Position numbers and translations under genes: made by a program
In this document: in pieces, positions 1 through 5,438 of the stretch
Layout of the letters: each line of letters opens with the position of its first letter
Numbering within the stretch: the stretch's first letter is position 1
NCBI GenBank assembly: GCA_934378025.1
Contig: CAKRPM010000029.1
Span: forward strand, 1-10,067
Origin: an uncultured Eubacteriales bacterium
GTDB lineage: Bacteria; Bacillota; Clostridia; Oscillospirales; QAKW01
Length of the DNA stretch: 10,067 nucleotides
Reading direction: 5' to 3'
Notes under the pieces: generated by a model
Databases searched by the model: none
Told to the model about the DNA's origin: nothing
What the model saw: only the letters and a program-made list of their open reading frames with translations

Positions 1-1998
1 GTGCTGCACGGTGCGCCCAATATGGATACATTGGTGGCGCTTGGATCGGGCGCGGCATTTATATACAGCACGGCCATTTTGTTTGTGATGACGGATTCGC
101 CGCACGCACATCATTATGTCCATGAACTGTATTTTGAATCCGCCGGCATGATTTTGACATTGATTACGCTGGGAAAAATGCTGGAAGCCCGTGCCAAAGG
201 GAAAACGACGGACGCGCTGAAGGGTCTGGCAAAGCTTGCCCCGCGCAGCGCGAAAGTCATTCGTGACGGCGTGGAGGTTCAACTGCCGATCGAGCAAGTG
301 CAGGCGGGAGATGTCTTTACCGTTCGGCCGGGAGAGAGTATTCCGACAGACGGCGTGGTGCTGGAAGGGCAAAGCGCCGTGGATGAAAGCGCACTGACGG
401 GCGAGAGCGTTCCGGTGGATAAAGTGCCGGGCGACGGCGTCAGCGGAGCGACGATCAATCGATCCGGCTTTTTGAAATGCCGGGCAACCCGCGTCGGAAA
501 AGATACCGCGCTTTCTCAAATTATCAAACTGGTCAGCGATGCGGCCGGTTCCAAGGCACCGGTGGCAAAAGCGGCGGATCGCGTATCGGGTATTTTCGTG
601 CCGGTGGTGATGGGCATTTCCGCGGTTACGTTGGTAGTTTGGTTGCTGCTGGGCAGCAGTATCGGAACGGCATTATCGCATGCCATTGCCGTGTTGGTGA
701 TCAGTTGTCCGTGCGCTCTGGGTCTTGCCACGCCGGTGGCGATCATGGTGGGCAGCGGCGTGGGCGCCAAAAACGGTATTTTGTTTAAAAATGCAACCGC
801 ACTGGAAATCACCGGCAAGGTGAAAACCGTGGTTTTGGATAAAACGGGAACGATTACCGAAGGAAAACCCGAAATGACCGATTTGTTGCCGGCAGAGGGA
901 TTTACGGAAGAACAGCTGTTATCCATGGCTGCCGCCTTGGAACAGAAAAGCGAACATCCGCTGGCACAGGCGGTATTGCGTGCCGCAGGCGATCGAAAGC
1001 TGGACGAGGTGGAAGATTTTCAAAGCGTGGCCGGCGGGGGTCTGTACGGACAACTCGGCGGAAAAGAAATTGTCGGCGGCAGCGGAAAGTATATTCAACA
1101 ACGAACCCCGTTCCCGAAAACGCTGGCCGATCAGGCGCTTGCTTTTTCCGAAGCGGGCAAAACACCGCTGTTCTTTCTGTATGATCAAAAGCCGCTCGGC
1201 ATAATCGCTGTGGCGGATCGCATGAAAGAGGACAGCCCCGCCGCCATTCAAAGTATGCAGAAAATGGGACTGCGCGTTGTGATGCTGACCGGAGATAATG
1301 AGCGCACGGCACGTGCCGTCGGGAAAAACGCCGGGGTGGATCAGGTGATTGCGGGCGTACTGCCCGATCAAAAGGAAAAAGCGGTGCGGCAATTTGCTCA
1401 GAACGGCCGGGTGGCCATGGTGGGAGACGGCGTAAACGACGCCCCCGCTCTGACGGCGGCGGATATCGGCATTGCCATCGGCGCCGGCACGGACATTGCC
1501 ATTGACGCGGCGGACATTGTGCTGATGAACAGCTCGCTGCGGGATGTACCGGCCGCCATTACGCTCAGCCGTGCCACCTTGCGCAATATTCATGAAAACT
1601 TGTTTTGGGCGTTTATTTACAATGCGGCGGGCATCCCGCTGGCGGCCGGCGTATTTTCAAAGTTACTGGGTTGGTCGCTCAGCCCCATGTTCGGTGCGGC
1701 TGCAATGAGTTTATCCAGTTTTTGTGTGGTCAGTAACGCGCTGCGGCTGAATTTTGTTAAACTGAAAAAAGATTCCAAACGAAAGAAGGTGATGGTCATG
1801 GAAAAGACACTGAAAATCGAGGGTATGATGTGCCCGCATTGCGAGGCGACGGTCAAAGCGGCGCTGGAAGCGCTGCCCGGTGTGCAAAGCGCCGCCGTCA
1901 GCCACAAAGACGGCACGGCGGTGGTGACCTTGTCGGGGGAGGTTTCGGACGAGGCGCTGCGTACGGCGGTAACGGATAAAGGCTATAAGGTTTTATAA
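1..1998 (+). CDS. copA: Copper-exporting P-type ATPase with C-terminal HMA domain (5' end outside the window)
   Basis: This is a P1B-type ATPase that pumps Cu(I) out across the cytoplasmic membrane. Residue numbers count from the window edge. It shows the actuator TGES loop (133-136), the transmembrane metal-binding C236-P-C238, the phosphorylation site D280-KTGT, the P1B-specific H319-P320, and the hinge GDGVND (475-480). The YN pair in TM7 (540-541) and MSLSS in TM8 (569-573) fit the Cu(I) subgroup P1B-1. The reading frame is open from base 1 and the protein begins at the third membrane helix, so TM1-2 and any N-terminal metal-binding domains lie upstream; the first GTG is not the real start. 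After TM8 a lysine-rich linker leads to a C-terminal HMA domain (about 600-665) with the metal-binding C611-P-H-C614. The stop is TAA at 1996-1998. Confidence 0.94.
   Translation: MLHGAPNMDTLVALGSGAAFIYSTAILFVMTDSPHAHHYVHELYFESAGMILTLITLGKMLEARAKGKTTDALKGLAKLAPRSAKVIRDGVEVQLPIEQVQAGDVFTVRPGESIPTDGVVLEGQSAVDESALTGESVPVDKVPGDGVSGATINRSGFLKCRATRVGKDTALSQIIKLVSDAAGSKAPVAKAADRVSGIFVPVVMGISAVTLVVWLLLGSSIGTALSHAIAVLVISCPCALGLATPVAIMVGSGVGAKNGILFKNATALEITGKVKTVVLDKTGTITEGKPEMTDLLPAEGFTEEQLLSMAAALEQKSEHPLAQAVLRAAGDRKLDEVEDFQSVAGGGLYGQLGGKEIVGGSGKYIQQRTPFPKTLADQALAFSEAGKTPLFFLYDQKPLGIIAVADRMKEDSPAAIQSMQKMGLRVVMLTGDNERTARAVGKNAGVDQVIAGVLPDQKEKAVRQFAQNGRVAMVGDGVNDAPALTAADIGIAIGAGTDIAIDAADIVLMNSSLRDVPAAITLSRATLRNIHENLFWAFIYNAAGIPLAAGVFSKLLGWSLSPMFGAAAMSLSSFCVVSNALRLNFVKLKKDSKRKKVMVMEKTLKIEGMMCPHCEATVKAALEALPGVQSAAVSHKDGTAVVTLSGEVSDEALRTAVTDKGYKVL
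1784..1800 (+). promoter_or_regulatory. Possible internal ribosome binding site and ATG for a free CopZ-like domain
   Basis: Inside copA, at the linker before the HMA domain, AGAAGGTGAT (1784-1793) matches the extended Shine-Dalgarno AGGAGGTGAT at 9 of 10 bases. It is followed by in-frame ATG codons at 1792 and 1798. The AGAAGG core lies 8 bases before ATG 1798, an ideal distance. Starting there would give a 66-residue protein, the size of a stand-alone copper chaperone CopZ. The Lys-Lys-Val coding context could produce this by chance, so internal initiation is an inference. Confidence 0.35.
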
Positions 1999-2021
1999 GC
2001 TACAAAAGAGAGGAATGTAAA

Positions 2022-2657
2022 ATGAAAAGAGCGTTGGACGTTTGCGTTTTTACGTCGAAGAAAACGGGGAGAAAACTGGAATATCTTTCTTTTTCACCCA
2101 AAAAGGAAAAATTGCCGTTGATCATTCATTTGCACGGCGCGGGCGGCCGGGGGGATTCAATTGCCGCCATGGGACATGTCGGCCCGATCGCCGAGATCGA
2201 AAACGGTCGCGATATACCGGCGCATTTTGTGGCGCCCCATTGCTACGGGAATACATGGTTTGAGCTTTTTGAAACGCTGGTGGATTTTGCCCGCACGCAA
2301 GCCGCCCGCGAGGATGTGGACAAAAACCGAATTTACCTTTCGGGCGTGAGTATGGGCGGTTACGCCGCTTGGCAGCTGGCCATGACCTGTCCTGAAATTT
2401 TTGCGGCGCTGGTGCCGGTGTGCGGCGGCGGAATGTACTGGAATGCGGCACGGCTGAAGGATATGCCGATTTGGGCATTTCACGGCGCGCTGGACGAAAC
2501 GGTATTGCCGGAGGAAAGCATTAAGATGGTGAAAGCCGTCAATAAAGCGGGCGGCAATGCCAGGATCACCATTTGCGAGCATACAAAGCACAATTCGTGG
2601 GATGACGCATATCCCTGTGACGCGATGTGGGCATGGTTGTTTGAACAAAAGAAATAA
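2022..2657 (+). CDS. Alpha/beta hydrolase, predicted esterase/peptidase (COG4099-like)
   Basis: This is a 211-residue serine hydrolase of the prolyl oligopeptidase/PHB-depolymerase-like branch; the substrate cannot be read from sequence. The oxyanion-hole segment HGAGG is at 38-42 and the nucleophile elbow G-V-S110-M-G at 108-112. The likely acid is D158 (in HGALDET) and the likely base H190, in the HNSWDDAY segment typical of this family; H187 is the alternative. No signal peptide or membrane segment is visible, so the protein is probably cytoplasmic. The start is supported by GAGAGGA (2008-2014), 7 bases before ATG. It lies 23 bases after copA with no terminator or promoter between, so the two are probably cotranscribed, though no copper-related role is apparent. 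Family assignment is firm; the reaction is unknown. Confidence 0.85.
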   Translation: MKRALDVCVFTSKKTGRKLEYLSFSPKKEKLPLIIHLHGAGGRGDSIAAMGHVGPIAEIENGRDIPAHFVAPHCYGNTWFELFETLVDFARTQAAREDVDKNRIYLSGVSMGGYAAWQLAMTCPEIFAALVPVCGGGMYWNAARLKDMPIWAFHGALDETVLPEESIKMVKAVNKAGGNARITICEHTKHNSWDDAYPCDAMWAWLFEQKK

Positions 2658-2662
2658 AAAAT

Positions 2663-2704
2663 AAAAGAAACCGAAAAAAGCAAACGCTTTTTTCGGTTTC
2701 TTTT
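2663..2704. terminator. Bidirectional intrinsic terminator between convergent genes
   Basis: A perfect 15-bp inverted repeat (2667-2681 with 2686-2700, loop AAAC) extends to 19 bp through flanking A and T runs. On the plus strand it ends in T-rich sequence after the hydrolase; on the minus strand it also ends in a T-rich tract after nfnB. It therefore serves both operons. A weaker 9-bp stem with one bulged base lies nearby at 2721-2748, between it and the nfnB stop. Confidence 0.9.
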
Positions 2705-2749
2705 TGTTTGTCTTAGCAGGGCGGAGCTTTACGAAAATGAAAGCCCGCG

Positions 2750-4168
2750 TTACTTTTTGCCGGTCAAATACGCATCGATTGCGGTGGCGGCGGTTTTTCC
2801 GGCGCCCATGGCGGAGATAACCGTGGCGGCGCCGGTGACGGCGTCACCGCCCGCAAATACGCCATTTTTGGAGGTTTGACCGGTTTCCTCCGTAACAATA
2901 ATGCCGCCGCGGCGATTGACTTCCAAGCCGGCCGTGGTGGATTTGATCAACGGATTGGGGGAGGTACCGATGGAAATGATAACGGTATCTACGTCCAGTA
3001 CAAACTCGCTGTCCGGAATCGGAACAGGGCGGCGCCGTCCGCGTTCATCCGGTTCGCCCAGCTCCATGCGGATGCATTTCATCCCGACCACAAAGCCGTT
3101 TTTCGGATCACGGCGATCCTCGGGATTGTGATATCCGAGAATTTCGACGGGATTGTTCAGCAGTTTCATCTCAACGCCCTCTTCAATGGCGTGCTCAACC
3201 TCTTCACGTCTGGCAGGCAATTCCTCCATCGAACGGCGGTACACAATATACACCTTTTCCGCGCCCAGGCGCAAAGCGGTACGCGCGGCGTCCATGGCCA
3301 CGTTGCCGCCGCCCACGACGGCGACTTTGCCGCCTTTCATGATCGGGGTAACGGGATCTTCGCGGTATGCTTTCATCAAATTGCTGCGGGTTAAAAACTC
3401 ATTGGCGGAATAAACGCCTTTGAGTGATTCGCCGGGGATATTCATAAAGTTGGGCAGTCCCGCGCCAGAACCGATGAAAACGGCCTCATATCCTTTTTCA
3501 AACAGCTCGTCGACCGTCAGGGTTTTGCCGATAACCACATTGGTTTGAATGTCCACGCCCATGGCGCGCAGCGTATCGACCTCTTTTTGCACAATGGTTT
3601 TGGGAAGCCGAAACTCGGGGATTCCGTATACCAGCACGCCGCCCGCCGTGTGCAGCGCCTCAAATACCGTGACGGCATAGCCTTTTTTGGCAAGATCGCC
3701 CGCACAGGTCAGCCCACTGGGACCTGCGCCGATAACCGCCACACGATGTCCGTTGGGCGCGGCCGGCGAAATGGGCGTCTCGGCATGCGCGTTATGGTAA
3801 TCCGCCACAAAACGCTCCAGACGGCCGATGCCGACAGGTTCCCCTTTAATACCGCGGACGCATTTTTGCTCGCACTGCGTTTCCTGCGGACAGACTCTGC
3901 CGCATACCGCCGGGAGAGAGGAACTTTCATGAATAATACGGTAGGCGCCTTCAAAATCGCCTTCCTTGATTTTTGCGATAAATTCCGGAATGTGAATATT
4001 GACGGGGCAGCCGGCAACGCACGGCTGATTTTTGCAGTGCAGACAGCGGTTTGCCTCATCTACGGCCGCTGCCGCCTCATATCCCAGCGCCACCTCGTCG
4101 AAATTATGCGCCCGTACCTCCGGTGCCTGCGAGGGCATGGGATTTTTTTTGAGTGCCATATTTGCCAT
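2750..4168 (-). CDS. nfnB: NADH-dependent reduced ferredoxin:NADP+ oxidoreductase subunit B
   Basis: This 472-residue protein is the large subunit of NfnAB, which couples NADPH, NADH and ferredoxin by flavin-based electron bifurcation in the cytoplasm. It is homologous to the small subunit of glutamate synthase (GltD) and is often annotated as that. An N-terminal ferredoxin-like part carries cysteines C42, C45, C50, C54 and C89, C93, C99, C103 for two [4Fe-4S] clusters. An FAD-binding GAGPSG lies at about 147-152, an NADPH-binding GGGNVAMDA at 286-294, and an Arg pair at 311-312 suits the NADP 2'-phosphate. The frame is open to 4261, but ATG 4168 is chosen: AAGGAGG (4184-4178) is 9 bases upstream and the nfnA stop ends 1 base before it. 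ATG 4159 is less likely. No glutamate synthase large subunit is adjacent, which favours Nfn over GltBD. Confidence 0.92.
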   Translation of the reverse strand: MANMALKKNPMPSQAPEVRAHNFDEVALGYEAAAAVDEANRCLHCKNQPCVAGCPVNIHIPEFIAKIKEGDFEGAYRIIHESSSLPAVCGRVCPQETQCEQKCVRGIKGEPVGIGRLERFVADYHNAHAETPISPAAPNGHRVAVIGAGPSGLTCAGDLAKKGYAVTVFEALHTAGGVLVYGIPEFRLPKTIVQKEVDTLRAMGVDIQTNVVIGKTLTVDELFEKGYEAVFIGSGAGLPNFMNIPGESLKGVYSANEFLTRSNLMKAYREDPVTPIMKGGKVAVVGGGNVAMDAARTALRLGAEKVYIVYRRSMEELPARREEVEHAIEEGVEMKLLNNPVEILGYHNPEDRRDPKNGFVVGMKCIRMELGEPDERGRRRPVPIPDSEFVLDVDTVIISIGTSPNPLIKSTTAGLEVNRRGGIIVTEETGQTSKNGVFAGGDAVTGAATVISAMGAGKTAATAIDAYLTGKK

Positions 4169-4169
4169 A

Positions 4170-5021
4170 TCAGTTGCCCTCCTTAAAGAGATTGCAAGTT
4201 TTTTCATACGCGTGGCGCTCGAAATCGCGGTACATACTGCCACGATCCATCGCCTCGTCAAAATCTACTTCATAGCCGTTAAAATCGGGGCCGTCCACGC
4301 AGGCGAAAGCGGTCATTCGTTCATCGCCGCGGTGCAACGTCAGCCGACATCCGCCGCACATTCCCGTGCCGTCAATCATAATCGGGTTCATGGAAACAAC
4401 GCAGGGAATCCCGGTGGGTTTTACGGCTTGTACAACGAATTTCATCATGATCAGCGGCCCGATGGTAATGACCTGATCAAACGATTCGCCTTGTTCAAAA
4501 AGGCGGTTCAGCGGCGCACAGACATTGCCCGATTCGCCGTAGGAGCCGTCATCGGTCATGATAAACAGACGGTCGCTGGCTTTTTTAAATTCTTCTTCCA
4601 AAATCACAAGATCCTTCGAGCGAAACCCGATGATGCTTGTAACTTTGCAACCCATTTTGTGCAGCTTTTGCGCAATGGGCAGCGCAATGGCACATCCGAC
4701 GCCGCCGCCGACAATACATACGTTTTTCAAGCCGTCCGTTTCGGTCGCCTTGCCCAAAGGACCGACAAAATCTTCAATGCTGTCCCCCTCGGCTTTTTGG
4801 TCCAACAGCTTTGTGGTGGCACCCACGATTTGAAAAATGATGGTAACACTGCCCGTCGTACGGTTATAGCCGGCAATGGTCAGCGGGATACGCTCCCCCT
4901 CTTCATTGACGCGCAGAATGATGAATTGTCCGGGCTCGGCCTTGGCGGCCACCAGGGGCGCGTAAATTTCCATTTCCGTCACCGTGGCGCATAGGGCCCG
5001 CTTTTTTAAGATTTTATACAT
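4170..5021 (-). CDS. nfnA: NADH-dependent reduced ferredoxin:NADP+ oxidoreductase subunit A
   Basis: This 283-residue protein is the small subunit of NfnAB, a ferredoxin-NADP reductase-fold protein related to PyrK and to the sulfide dehydrogenase beta subunit. An N-terminal FAD barrel carries R44-I-P-L-T-I, followed by a Rossmann nucleotide-binding GGGVGC (105-110) that would bind NAD(H). The C-terminal [2Fe-2S] segment has D217, C222, C225 and C241, matching the unusual one-Asp, three-Cys ligation known for NfnA. The start at ATG 5021 is supported by AAAGGAG (5037-5031) 9 bases upstream and by the family start MYKIL; the upstream in-frame extension to 5126 runs into repeat sequence and is not coding. 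The 1-base gap to nfnB implies translational coupling. It may be transcribed from the promoter at 5385-5413 or by read-through from the ABC genes. Confidence 0.92.
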   Translation of the reverse strand: MYKILKKRALCATVTEMEIYAPLVAAKAEPGQFIILRVNEEGERIPLTIAGYNRTTGSVTIIFQIVGATTKLLDQKAEGDSIEDFVGPLGKATETDGLKNVCIVGGGVGCAIALPIAQKLHKMGCKVTSIIGFRSKDLVILEEEFKKASDRLFIMTDDGSYGESGNVCAPLNRLFEQGESFDQVITIGPLIMMKFVVQAVKPTGIPCVVSMNPIMIDGTGMCGGCRLTLHRGDERMTAFACVDGPDFNGYEVDFDEAMDRGSMYRDFERHAYEKTCNLFKEGN

Positions 5022-5063
5022 TTCGGATTTCTCCTTTACAGATTTGTTGCAAAATTTTTGATG

Positions 5064-5091
5064 CCGAAAAAAGACAGAGCGTCTTTTTCGG
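5064..5091. repeat. Inverted repeat hairpin at the nfnA-proximal edge
   Basis: CCGAAAAAAGAC (5064-5075) pairs with GTCTTTTTCGG (5081-5091) across a 5-base loop, with one unpaired A because the A run has six bases and the T run five. The second arm is also the beginning of the first 78-bp direct repeat, so the two structures compete. No T run follows on either strand, so it is not a standard terminator. It lies about 40 bases upstream of nfnA. Confidence 0.7.
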
Positions 5092-5158
5092 TTGCCCACT
5101 TCGGTGGGCGAGAAAATGGCAATCAAAATATAATAGCCGCTTTGTGGTTATTATACCA
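5081..5158 (-). repeat. 78-bp direct repeat, copy 1
   Basis: This copy is near-identical to the one at 5188-5265 over its full 78 bases. It holds two hairpins. The first, 5094-5109, is a 6-bp GCCCAC/GTGGGC stem with a TTCG loop. The second, 5129-5155, is a 12-bp stem with loop TTT and two G-T pairs as read on the plus strand. Read on the minus strand the unit begins with TGGTATAAT, an extended -10 sequence. Confidence 0.9.
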
Positions 5159-5182
5159 CAAAGCAAAGCTTTGCGGTATAAT
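5150..5182. repeat. 15-bp inverted repeat linking the two direct repeats
   Basis: ATTATACCACAAAGC (5150-5164) and GCTTTGCGGTATAAT (5168-5182) are inverted copies with one mismatch (A5158 opposite C5174) and an AAA loop. The left arm reuses the 3' arm of the copy 1 hairpin (5144-5155), so the two stems cannot form together. On the minus-strand RNA the mismatch becomes a G-U pair. Confidence 0.85.
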
Positions 5183-5187
5183 TTGCC

Positions 5188-5265
5188 GTCTTTTTCGGTT
5201 GCCCGTCCCGCGGGCGAGAAAAATGGCAATCAAAATATAATAGCCGCATTGTGGCTATTATACCA
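5188..5265 (-). repeat. 78-bp direct repeat, copy 2
   Basis: This is the second copy of the unit at 5081-5158, with its start offset by 107 bases. The first hairpin is GCCCG/CGGGC (5201-5215); its loop-proximal bases differ from copy 1 on both arms, yet pairing is kept. The second hairpin (5236-5262) has 12 bp with only one G-T pair. The stretch from TGGCAATC through GCCGC is identical in both copies. Confidence 0.9.
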
Positions 5266-5268
5266 TGA

Positions 5269-5301
5269 GCAAAAATGCTTGCTTGCGGGAGGCATTTTTG
5301 C
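5269..5301. repeat. Perfect 10-bp hairpin
   Basis: GCAAAAATGC (5269-5278) and GCATTTTTGC (5292-5301) are perfect inverted copies with a 13-base loop. It lies directly upstream (on the minus strand) of direct-repeat copy 2. There is no flanking T run, so it is not an obvious terminator. Confidence 0.8.
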
Positions 5302-5314
5302 GAAGCCGTCAATT

Positions 5315-5382
5315 GCACAGCCACGCGAAGCGTGGGCAAAGCGCAGCGATAGGATTTTGCCGAAACGGCAAAATCTCTGTGC
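5315..5382 (-). other. Potential three-way-junction RNA structure
   Basis: An outer stem GCACAG/CTGTGC (5315-5320 with 5377-5382) encloses two perfect hairpins: CCACGC-GAA-GCGTGG (5321-5335) and a 10-bp stem with AAA loop (5353-5375). The whole could fold as a compact branched RNA. On the minus strand it sits at the predicted start of the transcript from the promoter at 5385-5413. The likely start near 5380-5378 would shorten the outer stem. No known RNA family is recognised. Confidence 0.45.
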
Positions 5383-5384
5383 GT

Positions 5385-5413
5385 ATTATACCACGCCGCC
5401 TCGATACCGTCAA
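5385..5413 (-). promoter_or_regulatory. SigA-type promoter reading toward nfnA
   Basis: On the minus strand TTGACG (5413-5408) is followed by 17 bases and TATAAT (5390-5385), preceded by TGG, which makes an extended -10. This is a near-perfect vegetative promoter. Transcription would start near 5380-5378, giving nfnAB a leader of about 357 nt that contains every repeat and hairpin in the block, or producing a separate small RNA. The 5' part CGATACCGTCAAT (5402-5414, plus strand) recurs with two changes at 5301-5313, but there no -10 lies at the right distance. Confidence 0.65.
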
Positions 5414-5438
5414 TGGAGGGCAGGTGATTTTCCAAAAA

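Larger units (their letters stand above)
5022..5438. other. Gene-free, repeat- and hairpin-rich intergenic block
   Basis: These 417 bases lie between the end of the ABC exporter genes and nfnA, all on the minus strand. I see no convincing protein gene. The block contains two 78-bp direct repeats, a 15-bp inverted repeat between them, further perfect hairpins and a near-consensus promoter. The nonamer ATTATACCA (TGGTATAAT on the minus strand) occurs three times, at 5150, 5257 and 5385. The pattern resembles a nested intergenic repeat element (REP- or MITE-like). Translation of the repeats yields look-alike short peptides that are probably spurious. Confidence 0.75.

Noticed and set aside
919..1593. 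A 224-codon minus-strand open frame inside copA
   Set aside because: It lies wholly within a conserved ATPase coding region, and its translation shows no family motifs.
4169..4261. Upstream extension of nfnB to an ATG at 4261
   Set aside because: The extra 31 residues overlap nfnA, do not resemble the family N-terminus, and ignore the strong AAGGAGG in front of ATG 4168.
4032..4994. A 320-codon plus-strand open frame antisense to nfnA and nfnB
   Set aside because: It overlies two well-supported genes, has no recognisable domain and no ribosome binding site; it reflects the codon bias of the opposite strand.
5081..5265. CRISPR array
   Set aside because: There are only two long copies with internal hairpins, and the 29-base gap between them is itself part of a palindrome; no cas genes are present.
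5353..5375. Intrinsic terminator for the ABC operon at the perfect 10-bp hairpin
   Set aside because: No T run follows the stem on either strand and it lies downstream of a promoter in the same direction, so it fits a structured leader better.
5014..5435. Short minus-strand open frames across the intergenic repeats (5014-5229 and 5151-5435) encoding similar peptides such as LLYFDCHF
   Set aside because: The similarity arises because both frames read through copies of the same 78-bp repeat. They lack ribosome binding sites and contain hairpin arms, so they are translated repeat sequence rather than genes.
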